A stretch of DNA of 64,000 nucleotides from Prevotella sp. E13-27 (GCF_023217965.1 NZ_JALPSC010000001.1:1-64000); one strand, 5' to 3'; positions 8,988-18,098 are shown, numbered from the stretch's first letter. The notes: a model not told the origin generated them from the sequence alone. Program-made: numbers and translations.

Positions 8988-9011
8988 GCGGAGAGAGAGG
9001 AACTTGAACTT
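8988..9011 (-). pseudogene. 3' end of a tRNA-Ser gene (remnant, candidate attachment site)
   Basis: The minus strand reads TTCAAGT, which fits the T-loop consensus, followed by TCCTCTCTCTCCGC, close to the acceptor end of tRNA-Ser genes. A perfect terminator follows 12 bases later. The 5' half of the T-stem does not pair and no tRNA body is present. This is what an integration event at a tRNA 3' end leaves behind, so it may mark one boundary of the island. Its match to tRNA-Ser is from memory of the family. Confidence 0.45.
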
Positions 9012-9023
9012 ATACTGAATCTC

Positions 9024-10859
9024 ATGAGGAAATATAATCTTCCGCTGAGTCCTATCCTAGAATATGCTATCAAAGAGAAAATGGATGAGTTTCCTGAGAC
9101 TAATACCCCAGACTATGAAGAAGAATCGCTCACGGAAAACTATTCTAATGAGGTCGTTGTAGATCTATCTAGTCAGCAATCATATAAGGACGAGCAAAGT
9201 GCTTCCCTACAAGGCTACTCTCTACAAAATCAAGGTAACCATTGCAATATTATAGATGCTTCTGGCGAGAGGGTTTTTTCTTCAAGTGGCAAACTGACCA
9301 TTATAGAAGGGAAATTCTATAGAGTTAGCTATACCTATTCTTTTATTTCGATGAATTTGGTAAAGAAAGATGATCGGGGGCTATATGTCTTAGGTAAAAG
9401 GATTCTTAATGCGCACCATCGTTCTCCTCTGTATACTGCACTTGACGAACAAGGATACTTAGACCAGGTTAAATCTGTCAGATATGATAAAGATACTGAC
9501 GAATATCTCATATTAGTTAAAGGCAGATGGTATGGAAGTTCTGGATATTACGCTGATTCCAATCAGAAAGAGAATGAGGATGATTCGAGTAATAATACTG
9601 AAGAATTGCAAACAATTAAGACTGCAAATGACCTAAAGATTGTCGATTTTGGTGAGAGGTCGATTGCTGTTATTGGTGACACAAAGCCTCATAAAGAAGC
9701 ACTCCGGGCAATGGGTGGATACTTTATGATACGAACCCAGTGGGGGCCCGCATGGACATTCCCAAACAAAAAGCGCGAGAGAATAAAAGCTTATATCGAT
9801 GGTGACACTTCGGTTGTAGACCACTGGGAGAATGGTAGTCAAGAAGAATCTCTTAAAAGAAGTTCCTCTCGTTACATAATAAATGTAAAATATCCAAATG
9901 GGAGTGAATTTAGTAGTAATCTTGTATGGGAAACCTTGGTCGATGTTGTGAACTACGCAGGAGCAGAACGTGTAAAGCAACTGAATATTGTATGTATGGG
10001 CGATAATCTTGTTTCATCACGTTTAAATGATAACCCACTATACAGAAGCGCTCAGAAAGATATTGGTCGGGGACTGTATGTCTGTACTTACTCGTCAACG
10101 GAGACTAAGTTTAAACAGATTGAGAGAATCAATCAAGAACTTCAGTTAGGATTAATCGTAGAGAAAGTATATATTGATGAGAATGGCAACTCGCAGGTAA
10201 AAAGGGATGACGAGCTTTATACATGGGGGGAATTAAAGTTAGGCTCACGTGATCGAACAAAATACTCATTTGAAGGAGGACAATTATTAAGCAAACGACG
10301 TTTTGTGCTTGAAGTCGTCAAATATTATGTGCGTTGCCACCCTCAAATATCTTATGAAAGTTTGATCCGTGTGTTTCCTTCTACTTTAAATTCCAATAAG
10401 TCAAATGGTGTAGTTAAGCGTTATAATGACGTGGCAAAACAGGTTGCACTAAATCCAGATGTACGAAACCGCTTTTTTATGAAAGCCGATGAGGTTATAA
10501 CTCTTTCCAACGGAATGCAAGTTGTAGTCCATAACCAGTGGGGTGATGATTTCGACAATTTTCTTAAAGTCGCTGAAAGTCAATATACTGTCAAATCAAG
10601 TGACGAGAGTTATGTCCAAAGTATATCGCCGGCCTCTGACAAAGATAAAGGTAAGCCATTGGCCAATTCTGTTGAATCAAAAGAAGACAGGCGGATCGGT
10701 TATACTGTAAGACTGTTCCCCTCACAGCTGAAAGGAGAAATCGTTAGGGTGCGTGTTGATAGGAAAGGAATTAAGAAATTGGTAGTTAAAACTTTTAATG
10801 GGGATGTGGTCGAAGTTAATGATCTGCCATATCTCTATGAGGTGCTAAAAAGAGGATGA
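9024..10859 (+). CDS. Uncharacterised 611-residue protein with a GGxF-type domain
   Basis: Soluble, no signal peptide. Residues 60-165 form a beta-rich segment (ITIIEGKFYRVSYTY-like). Residues about 205-258 (IAVIGDTKPHKEAL, then AMGGYFMIRTQWGPAWTF and KKRERI) fit a small domain found in many Bacteroidota mobile-element proteins, usually with GGRFN in place of GGYFM. Residues about 285-460 (YAGAERVKQLNIVCMGDN, GLYVCTYSS) form a second conserved-looking block that I cannot name. The C-terminal 45 residues look like a small beta barrel (KGEIVRVRVDRKG). The start is the only one possible: an in-frame stop lies at 8985-8987. A lipoprotein gene follows directly. Function unknown. Confidence 0.6.
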   Translation: MRKYNLPLSPILEYAIKEKMDEFPETNTPDYEEESLTENYSNEVVVDLSSQQSYKDEQSASLQGYSLQNQGNHCNIIDASGERVFSSSGKLTIIEGKFYRVSYTYSFISMNLVKKDDRGLYVLGKRILNAHHRSPLYTALDEQGYLDQVKSVRYDKDTDEYLILVKGRWYGSSGYYADSNQKENEDDSSNNTEELQTIKTANDLKIVDFGERSIAVIGDTKPHKEALRAMGGYFMIRTQWGPAWTFPNKKRERIKAYIDGDTSVVDHWENGSQEESLKRSSSRYIINVKYPNGSEFSSNLVWETLVDVVNYAGAERVKQLNIVCMGDNLVSSRLNDNPLYRSAQKDIGRGLYVCTYSSTETKFKQIERINQELQLGLIVEKVYIDENGNSQVKRDDELYTWGELKLGSRDRTKYSFEGGQLLSKRRFVLEVVKYYVRCHPQISYESLIRVFPSTLNSNKSNGVVKRYNDVAKQVALNPDVRNRFFMKADEVITLSNGMQVVVHNQWGDDFDNFLKVAESQYTVKSSDESYVQSISPASDKDKGKPLANSVESKEDRRIGYTVRLFPSQLKGEIVRVRVDRKGIKKLVVKTFNGDVVEVNDLPYLYEVLKRG

Positions 10860-10883
10860 ATGCGCAAAAGAGAAAAGACTGTA

Positions 10884-11210
10884 ATGAAGAATCTCTTTCT
10901 TGTTATTTTGGCAGCTATATTTCTGCTCTCATGTGGGAACAAGTTGCGTCAGACTGAGCCTGTTATCTACGACGATAAACCCATCGTAGAGCATGCAGAG
11001 CATGATACTTTGTTATCACCTATTCCAGAAGATTCGCCAAAGACGGAAGAAAAGCCATCTTTATCAGCAAGTTCGTCTTCATCGTTAGGCTCTCACAAAT
11101 CACGCGGCTATGACAATATGCATGGTTTTGATCCAGCCTCTGAGGACGATATGGATGATAACGGCATGAGCCGCTATATGGAGAATAACGATGAAGAGGG
11201 GTGGGATTGA
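10884..11210 (+). CDS. Small acidic lipoprotein
   Basis: Probable lipoprotein of 108 residues. MKNLFLVILAAIFLLSCGN has a signal peptide and lipobox (LLSC), so it should be anchored to a membrane. The mature part is low-complexity: Ser-rich in the middle, and highly acidic at the end (EDDMDDNGMSRYM, NNDEEGWD). An ATG at 10860, touching the previous stop, would add MRKREKTV in front of the signal peptide; the ATG at 10884 gives a normal one and is preferred. Coupled to the 9024 gene. No function can be assigned. Confidence 0.65.
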   Translation: MKNLFLVILAAIFLLSCGNKLRQTEPVIYDDKPIVEHAEHDTLLSPIPEDSPKTEEKPSLSASSSSSLGSHKSRGYDNMHGFDPASEDDMDDNGMSRYMENNDEEGWD

Positions 11211-11261
11211 GTTACCATTTCCTGCAAGAGCAGACGCAGGGTAATGGTAACAATAGACATG

Positions 11262-11519
11262 TCAACTTATCGGTACTAACCTGTTTGTAAATTGGTCGTA
11301 CCTGACAGGATGGGCAAACGCTATGGGCTTTCTGCCTGCTACGGCTGCGGTGTCGATGCCGCGCCGCTTGAACTCGTCAAGGAGCGCTTGGTCGTGATAG
11401 GCTCGCATACTGGACCATCCATGATTACCAACCAGACGGTTGAAGATGTTAACTAACTCGGGAATCTGCATGTCTGCGAATTGCAGAGCAAACTTGATGT
11501 AATAAATGTGCTGTTGCAT
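11262..11519 (-). CDS. Small conserved-looking protein, 85 residues
   Basis: Soluble protein with a basic centre (GNHGWSSMRAYHDQALLDEF, KRRGIDTAAVAGRKPIAF) and no signal peptide. I recall similar small proteins in other Bacteroidota but no function. The ATG at 11519 is preferred; a GTG 39 bases upstream would give 98 residues. A very good promoter lies upstream, leaving an untranslated leader of about 110 bases, which is long for a gene this small and may carry regulation. Confidence 0.55.
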   Translation of the reverse strand: MQQHIYYIKFALQFADMQIPELVNIFNRLVGNHGWSSMRAYHDQALLDEFKRRGIDTAAVAGRKPIAFAHPVRYDQFTNRLVPIS

Positions 11520-11638
11520 AATTTGGAATGTTTTGAAGTTTATAAATGTTGCTTCCACATCGTACTGACCACCGTGGTTTCCAAAACTCGGTTGGCGAGT
11601 TAACCTCGAAAGGTTACTGCTCTTGATGCTTTCGGGTG

Positions 11639-11668
11639 CAAAGGTAGTGAAATTCTGGCAAAATGCAA
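11639..11668 (-). promoter_or_regulatory. Promoter of the 85-residue gene
   Basis: On the minus strand TTTTG, then 19 bases, then TACCTTTG (complement of 11639-11646). Both elements and the spacing match the Bacteroidota consensus. The 384 bases between 11559 and 11942 hold only this promoter, its leader and the terminator described below. Confidence 0.75.
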
Positions 11669-11904
11669 AACAAACTTCAAATTATCTGTGGTTGACAGTT
11701 GAAATCACATAAGCATTTTCAACTTGTCCGCTCGACCCTGTCGCTTGCCAGAGCAAGAACGTTAGAACTTGACAACGCTCTGCAAAGATTATCTTTTACA
11801 GGATTGGTGGCTACAGATTCTGCAAAGGTAAGTTGCGGAGTGGCTACAATTATTCGGAATTGGCTACAATTTGGCTACAACTTTGAAATGTGAGAAAAAG
11901 AAAA

Positions 11905-11931
11905 GTCCCGTAAATCGTTGATTTACAGGAC
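11905..11931 (-). terminator. Terminator of tRNA-Asn
   Basis: GTAAATC/GATTTAC and GTCC/GGAC pair around a GTT loop with one internal mismatch. On the minus strand it is followed by TTTTCTTTTTC, and it lies 12 bases past the tRNA 3' end. Confidence 0.8.
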
Positions 11932-11942
11932 TCTTTCTAAGG

Positions 11943-12016
11943 CGCTTCAGGATGGGCTTGAACCAACGACCCCCTGATTAACAGTCAGGTGCTCTAACCA
12001 ACTGAGCTACTGAAGC
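11943..12016 (-). tRNA. tRNA-Asn (GTT)
   Basis: Acceptor arms GCTTCAG/CTGAAGC pair fully, discriminator G. The anticodon loop holds GTT (complement of 11980-11982) in the stem CTGAC-type arm (CTGACT...AATCAG). D-loop and T-loop (GGTTCAAGCC) are normal. No CCA is encoded. It has its own promoter and terminator. It marks the border between the accessory region to the left and core genes to the right. Confidence 0.95.
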
Positions 12017-12078
12017 AGTTTGCTTTTCTTTATTGACTTGTTAGCGATTAACAGCGGTCAACTTCTGAATTGCGGGTG

Positions 12079-12109
12079 CAAAGGTAAGGGGATTTTTTCA
12101 TTCCTGCAA
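12079..12109 (-). promoter_or_regulatory. Promoter of tRNA-Asn
   Basis: TTG (complement of 12107-12109), 20 bases, TACCTTTG (complement of 12079-12086), about 60 bases before the tRNA. Confidence 0.7.
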
Positions 12110-12191
12110 GCTTTTTGGAGATTTTTTTTGCAAAAAACTAAAAAAAACTCATTTTTTCAATAAAATGGTGCATAATTTGAGGACAATCATG

Positions 12192-12199
12192 TAATTTTG
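12192..12199 (+). promoter_or_regulatory. Possible -7 element of the S41 protease
   Basis: TAATTTTG, 33 bases before the start codon. The nearest TTG is only 12 bases upstream, so this is tentative. Confidence 0.35.
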
Positions 12200-12232
12200 C
12201 AGCATTAATAACACAATAATATCATAAGATAG

Positions 12233-14014
12233 ATGAGACACAGCTTAGCAGCACTGCTGTTACTTTTCATTTCCACCGCCTGTGGAGCACAGGAGAATCA
12301 GGCGGCCACAAACAAGAATCACAATCTTGAAGTTGGCAAGAATCTTGATATATTTAATGCGGTATATAGGAATCTCGACCTGTTCTATGTGGACACGCTG
12401 AACCCCAGCCAGACTATTACTGCTGCCATAACAGGAATGGTGCGCTCACTGGACCCTTACACGGAGTACTACCCAGAGAGCGAGACAAAGAATCTGCAGC
12501 AGATGATAACTGGCAAATATGCGGGCATCGGTGCTATCATAAAGTATCACTCACGACTGAAGCGAGTGATGATAGACGAGCCCTATGCAGGTATGCCTGC
12601 TGCTGAAGCCGGACTGAAGAAGGGCGACATAATCCTGTCGATAGACGACTCGATAATGACCGACAAGAACACTGCCTATGTGTCATCACACTTGCGTGGC
12701 GACGCGGGCACGAGCTTTAAGCTGAAAGTGCTGCGCCCAACGACAACGCTGGCAAACGTTAGCTTTGACAAAAAAGGCAAGGCGAAAGGATGCCAGGAGC
12801 TGACATTCAAGATTACGCGCAGAAACATCAAGCTGCCTGAGCTGCCATACTATGGTATTCTGAACACAGAGGAGCAGAAGGCAACAGACAAGAAGATTGG
12901 CTATATCAGTCTGAGCCAGTTTACGGAAGGCTGCTCACGCAATGTGCGCAATGCAATGATTGACCTTAAGCAACAGGGAGCAGAGGCGCTCATCTTCGAC
13001 CTGAGAAGCAATGGCGGCGGCTCTGAGATGGAGGCAGTAGATATAGTAAGCCTGTGGGTGTCAAAGGACCAGATGGTTGTAGAGAATCGTGGCAAGGTGA
13101 GACAGGCCAACCGTACCTACAAGACTCGCCTCGAGCCGATAGACACGGTGATGCCTATGGTGGTGCTGGTAAACGGCGAGACGGCTTCTGCCAGCGAGAT
13201 AACATCAGGAGCACTGCAAGACCTCGATCGCGCGATAATAGTAGGTACGCGCACATACGGCAAGGGACTGGTACAGGTGCCTCTCGACCTGCCTTACAAT
13301 ACCAACGTGAAGATAACGACCTCGAAGTACTACATACCTTCAGGAAGATGCATACAGGCCATAAACTACTCAAAACAAAGAGAGAAGGAAGGTGACAGAC
13401 GCAGTGGCAGCCTCTACGGAGAGCGCATACCTGACTCGCTGACAAACGTCTTCTATACCAAGGCAGGACGAGAGGTACACGATGGCGGTGGCATAACACC
13501 CGACGTAACAGTGAAGAGCGACACGGTGCCTAACATTGTTTATTACCTGTCTGTAGGAGGACTGGACTCAACAGAGGTGATGTTCGACTATGTGGTGGAC
13601 TACATTGCCTCCCACCCTACCATAGGTGACGACCCAACGAAGTTCCACCTAACGGACAAGGACTATGCAGAGTTCCGTCAGCGTGTGATAGACAGTGGCT
13701 TCACTTACGACCCTGTGTCAAGAAAGCAGTTCGACGAGCTGGTGAAGACAGCAAAGTTCGAAGGATATTATGACGAAGCGAAGGAGGCTTTCGACGCGCT
13801 GGCCGAGAAGCTGAAGCACGACGTGGCAAGCGATCTTGACAAACATCGCGACATGATTACTCAAGCCATTGAGACAGACATCATAGCTGCTTATCTCTAT
13901 CAGCAGGGTACGCTGAAGGCAGGACTCACTCACGACAAGCAACTGAAAGAGGCAGTGAGACTGCTCAACAGTCCTGCGGAATATGCCAAACTGCTGAAGC
14001 CTCAAAAGAGGTGA
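12233..14014 (+). CDS. S41 family carboxy-terminal processing protease
   Basis: Serine protease of the CtpA/Prc family, 593 residues. The N-terminus has a signal sequence with a possible lipobox (FISTACGAQ), so it is exported and perhaps lipid-anchored. A PDZ domain covers about 95-170 (AEAGLKKGDIILSIDD). The S41 catalytic domain has FDLRSNGGG (255-263), Ser319 in NGETASASEI and Lys344 in TYGKG, 25 residues apart as in E. coli Prc. The C-terminal 120 residues are helical. It probably trims or degrades periplasmic and outer-membrane proteins. Its stop codon TGA is the first unit of a short GAGGTGA array. Confidence 0.93.
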   Translation: MRHSLAALLLLFISTACGAQENQAATNKNHNLEVGKNLDIFNAVYRNLDLFYVDTLNPSQTITAAITGMVRSLDPYTEYYPESETKNLQQMITGKYAGIGAIIKYHSRLKRVMIDEPYAGMPAAEAGLKKGDIILSIDDSIMTDKNTAYVSSHLRGDAGTSFKLKVLRPTTTLANVSFDKKGKAKGCQELTFKITRRNIKLPELPYYGILNTEEQKATDKKIGYISLSQFTEGCSRNVRNAMIDLKQQGAEALIFDLRSNGGGSEMEAVDIVSLWVSKDQMVVENRGKVRQANRTYKTRLEPIDTVMPMVVLVNGETASASEITSGALQDLDRAIIVGTRTYGKGLVQVPLDLPYNTNVKITTSKYYIPSGRCIQAINYSKQREKEGDRRSGSLYGERIPDSLTNVFYTKAGREVHDGGGITPDVTVKSDTVPNIVYYLSVGGLDSTEVMFDYVVDYIASHPTIGDDPTKFHLTDKDYAEFRQRVIDSGFTYDPVSRKQFDELVKTAKFEGYYDEAKEAFDALAEKLKHDVASDLDKHRDMITQAIETDIIAAYLYQQGTLKAGLTHDKQLKEAVRLLNSPAEYAKLLKPQKR

Positions 14015-14028
14015 GTGGTGAGAGGTGA
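14008..14028. repeat. Heptamer array at the S41 stop codon (3 units)
   Basis: GAGGTGA, GTGGTGA, GAGGTGA. The first unit contains the last codon and the TGA stop of the protease gene. Same family as the arrays at 19318, 21671, 21990 and 42262. Confidence 0.85.
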
Positions 14029-14035
14029 GAAAAAA

Positions 14036-14066
14036 AAACTGAAAGTTCAAAAGCGAACTTTCAGTT
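14036..14066. terminator. Bidirectional terminator between S41 protease and GH31
   Basis: AAACTGAAAGTTC pairs with GAACTTTCAGTTT around a 5-base loop, with an A-run before and a T-run after, so it works on both strands. It overlaps the 3' end of the convergent GH31 gene. Confidence 0.9.
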
Positions 14067-16584
14067 TTTTTCCTTTATATGCTATGGTCTTCGTACCCGC
14101 TCCAACCACGCTGATCTTCAGTTGGCGTTGACGTGGCATGTCCTTGTAACGGCCTTCGCGCTTGTCAATCTGCAAGCACTTGGTGCTTTCGTCCCACTGC
14201 AACCTCACCTTGGAGTATTCGCCCTGCTTGTAGGCATTGCTCTGTCCATCGTCTTCATAGAGCATGAACGTTGCATCGCCACCTGGATAGACCCTTATCT
14301 CCAATGGCTCGTCAGTAGTCTGAAGGGCATGCTGACGCACAGGACCGTAAGGAAGTATGCTGCCTCCACGCACAAACACAGGTATGCGAGTCTTGTCAAC
14401 AGATGTGCTCACAGTCTGTCCGCCATCGAGATGCTTAGACGTGAGGAAGTCAAACCAGCCTGCCTTGTTCTCAGGAAGATAGGTCTTCCACGCGCTGACA
14501 CCACCTTCTGTCACAGGACTTACGAGCAGTGCCTTACCAAACATATAATCGTTCTTCTGCTGAAGAGCCCTTGCATCATTGGGGAAGTCGAACACGAGAG
14601 GACGCATCAGAGTAGAGCCCTCAAACGTTACTGCAGCTGCATTAGAATAGATGTAGGGCAACAGTCTGTAGCGCTCGTTAAGGCATGAGGCAATGATGTT
14701 CTGTGCCTCCTTGCCATACTCCCAAGGCTCGGTGTTGGTCATATAGCCATGAACACGCATCAATGGCAGATAGACCGATGTCTCAATCCAGCGGAGCATG
14801 CACTCTATGGATGCTACATCGGTATATTGGCGTGCAGGACGGAAGAACCCGCCTGCATCATAGGTCCACCAGGGTATGCCTGCAGCTTGCATGCCCAGTC
14901 CGGCAGAGATCTGACGACGCAGCGTCTCCCAGTCATGACCCACATCGCCAGACCACATGGCCGAGCCATAGCGCTGAATGCCGGCAAAGCCACATCGTGT
15001 GAGAATCATTGGGCGTTTCTCAGGCTGGTCATTAAGGAGTCCCTCGCATACGGTCTTGTTTACCATCAGAGGATAGACATTACGGAACAGCTCGCCAGGA
15101 TAGCGTCCGTTCCACACACGACGTCCCAGCAGGTCATCGTTCTCAGGCTCAGTAGCATCCTGCCACCAAGCATCGATGCCAAGTGGAAGAAGACGACTGC
15201 TGAAGTTTTTCCAGTAGGCACCTGCTGCCTCAGGATTGAAGAAGTCTATCCAGTCAGTGCCAGGAATGTAGTAGCCCGCCTTCAGCATGGCCTTTCCCAC
15301 CTCAGAGTTCTTGTCAATCTTCGACCACACGCTAAGCATAAGCCTCATGTTCATGTGGTGAAGGCTGTCTGTCATTGCCTTCGGATCAGGATAGTTGTTT
15401 TCATCGAATCGCATTGCGTTCCATCCGTGACGTCCCCAGTACTGCCAGTCCTGTACCATAACATCGGCAGGCAACTGTTCGCTACGGAAGCGCGATGCCA
15501 CGCCCAACAGCTCCTTCTGGGAATGGAAGCGCTCACGACAGTGGATATAGCCGAGTGCCCACTCAGGCATGAGCGGAGCATCGCCAGTGAGATGGCGATA
15601 GGAGGCTATCACCTCATCAGCAGAGCCAATGAACACGGTGTAGTCAACACTCTGAGCCACAGGCGAACGGAAGGTTGTGGCTGGCTCCACCTTCTTATAA
15701 TAGAGCACAGGCTTGTCCTCGCTCGTAAGCTCGGCAGAAAGCTGGTGCTCGCCAGCCTTGAGTGTCACTATCTGTGATGCTGTAGGCGGAAGCCACAGGT
15801 TCTTCATGTCTATGACTGTCTGTCCGTCAATCATAAGATGATGTCTTCGTGCCATTTTCTGCCCCACGTCGAGCAGAAGCGCATACTGTCCGTCTTCCTC
15901 GACAGTAAGAGTGGCAGCAAACTTGTTCTGCTGGCGCACCTCTTGCTTGCCACCTTCAGTAGAGGTCACATTGACTTTCTCTTTCTTACCAGCGTCCTGT
16001 GTCTTGCTGAGAGCCACACAACGGTCTGCAGGATTGAACTCAGTAAGACCATAGTTGTTCCACAGTATGCCGTAGCCTTTGCTGGAGACGAGCATCGGTA
16101 TGCTTATCTGTGTGTTCACCTGTGTCAGACGGCGCGATAGTCCATGAATGTTTGTGAATCCGTCCTGAAACTGCCCCAAACCATACTGGCAGTCGCCATC
16201 GGCATCGGCAGCAACGAAAGACATCTGTGCCTCATAGGTAGGTGAGCCATTCAGAGACGATGGGCGCAGCTGATGCTCAGTAACGCTCAGCACAACGGCG
16301 CCGTCGGCATTGAGGATGTCGAGTGTCTGACTATCGGCATTCACCCTCACCGAAATCTTATCAGTAGAGGTCTTCTCGTCAGACACATAAACCCACTCTG
16401 GCAACTTCTCCGAAGCGGCATTCTCAGAATACTGGATTCTCACGGCGTTGTCGGCCAGCGTCTTTATAGTCAGCTGACCTTTACCAAACGGGATCTGTTG
16501 GAACGGCTCTCCTGCCACCATCTTCACGCTGAAGACAGTAAGCAGCAGGCAAAGAAGCAATACGGTTTTCTTTTTCACAAACAT
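14047..16584 (-). CDS. GH31 glycoside hydrolase, probable alpha-xylosidase
   Basis: Exported glycosidase of 845 residues with a signal peptide (to about AGEP, residue 25). N-terminal beta-sandwich, then a PA14-like insertion around 218-310, then the (beta/alpha)8 barrel with nucleophile Asp476 (WWQDATEP) and acid/base Asp547 (SGDVGHDW), then C-terminal sheet domains. PA14-bearing GH31 enzymes such as those of Cellvibrio and Bacteroides are alpha-xylosidases acting on xyloglucan pieces, so that is the favoured substrate; alpha-glucosidase remains possible. It follows uxaC on the same strand but a terminator lies between them. Confidence 0.9.
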   Translation of the reverse strand: MFVKKKTVLLLCLLLTVFSVKMVAGEPFQQIPFGKGQLTIKTLADNAVRIQYSENAASEKLPEWVYVSDEKTSTDKISVRVNADSQTLDILNADGAVVLSVTEHQLRPSSLNGSPTYEAQMSFVAADADGDCQYGLGQFQDGFTNIHGLSRRLTQVNTQISIPMLVSSKGYGILWNNYGLTEFNPADRCVALSKTQDAGKKEKVNVTSTEGGKQEVRQQNKFAATLTVEEDGQYALLLDVGQKMARRHHLMIDGQTVIDMKNLWLPPTASQIVTLKAGEHQLSAELTSEDKPVLYYKKVEPATTFRSPVAQSVDYTVFIGSADEVIASYRHLTGDAPLMPEWALGYIHCRERFHSQKELLGVASRFRSEQLPADVMVQDWQYWGRHGWNAMRFDENNYPDPKAMTDSLHHMNMRLMLSVWSKIDKNSEVGKAMLKAGYYIPGTDWIDFFNPEAAGAYWKNFSSRLLPLGIDAWWQDATEPENDDLLGRRVWNGRYPGELFRNVYPLMVNKTVCEGLLNDQPEKRPMILTRCGFAGIQRYGSAMWSGDVGHDWETLRRQISAGLGMQAAGIPWWTYDAGGFFRPARQYTDVASIECMLRWIETSVYLPLMRVHGYMTNTEPWEYGKEAQNIIASCLNERYRLLPYIYSNAAAVTFEGSTLMRPLVFDFPNDARALQQKNDYMFGKALLVSPVTEGGVSAWKTYLPENKAGWFDFLTSKHLDGGQTVSTSVDKTRIPVFVRGGSILPYGPVRQHALQTTDEPLEIRVYPGGDATFMLYEDDGQSNAYKQGEYSKVRLQWDESTKCLQIDKREGRYKDMPRQRQLKISVVGAGTKTIAYKGKKLKVRF

Positions 16585-16597
16585 AATAGAAACGAAA

Positions 16598-16639
16598 AAG
16601 AGCGTTCAACTGTCGTTTGAACGGCAATAGAACACTCTT
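16598..16639 (-). terminator. Terminator after uxaC
   Basis: On the minus strand AAGAGTGTTC pairs with GAACGCTCTT (one mismatch) and is followed by TTTTCG. It lies between uxaC and the GH31 gene, so read-through should be limited. Confidence 0.75.
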
Positions 16640-16651
16640 GTAATTTATAAA

Positions 16652-18061
16652 TTAATAGAACTTGAAATAGCGGCGTGCATTGTTGTAAGAGATGTCCTCC
16701 ACCATGCGGCCAAGGGTCTCACGGTCATCAGGAAGCAGTCCCTTCTCCACGTCGTTGCCCAGCAGGTTGCAGAGTATGCGACGGAAGTACTCATGACGAG
16801 GATAGCTCAGGAACGAGCGCGAGTCAGTGAGCATGCCCACGAAGCGACTCAGCAGGCCGAGTACTGAGAGGGCGTTCATCTGACGTATCATACCATCCAT
16901 CTGGTCATTGAACCACCAGCCTGATCCAAACTGAATCTTGCCAGGCTCACCACCCTGGAAGTTACCAAGCATTGTTGCAATAACCTCGTTGGCACATGGG
17001 TTCAGTGTGTAGAGGATAGTACGTGTGAGCTTACCTTCCATGTTCAGCTTGTTAAGGAACTTAGACATTGCCTTGGCTGTGTTGAACTCGCCAATAGAGT
17101 CAAAGCCTGTATCAGGACCCAGCTGGTTATACATAGCGGTGTTGTTGTCGCGGATGGCGCCATAGTGGAACTGCTGTGTCCAGCCTGCGTCGGCATCCAT
17201 CTCAGCCATGACGGTGAGGAAGCAGTGCTTGAACTGGCGAATCTCGAAGTTAGAGAGCTGCTGACCACGCATAGCCTTCTCGAAGATGGTCTCAATCTGT
17301 GAGTCAGTATATTCTTCGTCATAGAACTCCTCGATACCGTGGTCAGAGAGCTTAGAGCCCTGTGCCTCGAAGAACTCGTGACGCTTCTTCAGGGCGTCAA
17401 TCATATCAGCAAACTTTGTGATGTTAACACCACTTACCTCTGCCAACTGCTCCACATACTTTGCGAACTCAGGCTTCTCAATGTTCATTGCCTTGTCAGG
17501 ACGCCAAGCAGGAATCATCAGAGGATCTTTCTCACCACGAGTCTTTGCATACTCAATGTGGTTGTGAAGGTCGTCAACAGGATCATCGGTAGTGCATACA
17601 CACTCCACATTGTAGTGGCGCATAAGACCGCGAGCAGTGAAGTTGGGGTCATTCTGCAGCTTGTCGTTACACTCGTCGAAGATCTCACGGGCAGTCTTAG
17701 GGCTGAGAAGCTTCTCAATGCCGAAAGCTGTCTTCAGCTCAAGGTGTGTCCAGTGGTAGAGAGGGTTACGGAAGGTGTAGGGCACTGTCTCAGCCCACTT
17801 CTCAAACTTCTCCCAGTCGGTGGTATCCTTGCCAGTGCAGAAGCGCTCGTCCACGCCGTTTGTACGCATGGCACGCCACTTATAGTGGTCGCCACCCAGC
17901 CACAGCTCTGTGATGCTCTTGAACTTATGGTCCTTAGCTACCATCTCTGGAATAAGATGACAATGATAGTCAATGATTGGCATCTTAGCCGCATGGTTGT
18001 GATACAGGTCTTGAGCAACCTCAGTCTCAAGTACGAAGTTCTTGTCGTTGAATTGTTTCAT
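16652..18061 (-). CDS. uxaC: Glucuronate isomerase
   Basis: Uronate isomerase of 469 residues, the normal length. It converts glucuronate to fructuronate (or galacturonate to tagaturonate) in pectin and hemicellulose breakdown, in the cytoplasm. Metal-site motif DYHCHL is present near residue 30, with the conserved TDDP and the AWRPDK motif further on. The ATG at 18061 gives the canonical MKQFNDKNFVLET start; an in-frame start further upstream would cross the promoter and terminator and is rejected. With the nearby GH31 and GH51 enzymes it fits growth on plant polysaccharides. Confidence 0.96.
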   Translation of the reverse strand: MKQFNDKNFVLETEVAQDLYHNHAAKMPIIDYHCHLIPEMVAKDHKFKSITELWLGGDHYKWRAMRTNGVDERFCTGKDTTDWEKFEKWAETVPYTFRNPLYHWTHLELKTAFGIEKLLSPKTAREIFDECNDKLQNDPNFTARGLMRHYNVECVCTTDDPVDDLHNHIEYAKTRGEKDPLMIPAWRPDKAMNIEKPEFAKYVEQLAEVSGVNITKFADMIDALKKRHEFFEAQGSKLSDHGIEEFYDEEYTDSQIETIFEKAMRGQQLSNFEIRQFKHCFLTVMAEMDADAGWTQQFHYGAIRDNNTAMYNQLGPDTGFDSIGEFNTAKAMSKFLNKLNMEGKLTRTILYTLNPCANEVIATMLGNFQGGEPGKIQFGSGWWFNDQMDGMIRQMNALSVLGLLSRFVGMLTDSRSFLSYPRHEYFRRILCNLLGNDVEKGLLPDDRETLGRMVEDISYNNARRYFKFY

Positions 18062-18098
18062 TAGATTATTTATTTGTTGTTTATAGTTATATTCATTG

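Noticed and set aside
11699..11893. 64-codon frame before tRNA-Asn
   Set aside because: No promoter, no family, and it lies in the transcript-free gap upstream of the small minus-strand gene.
14749..15777. Long plus-strand frame of 342 codons
   Set aside because: It is antisense to the GH31 gene, which has both catalytic motifs, a signal peptide and full length. The antisense frame has no recognisable protein character.
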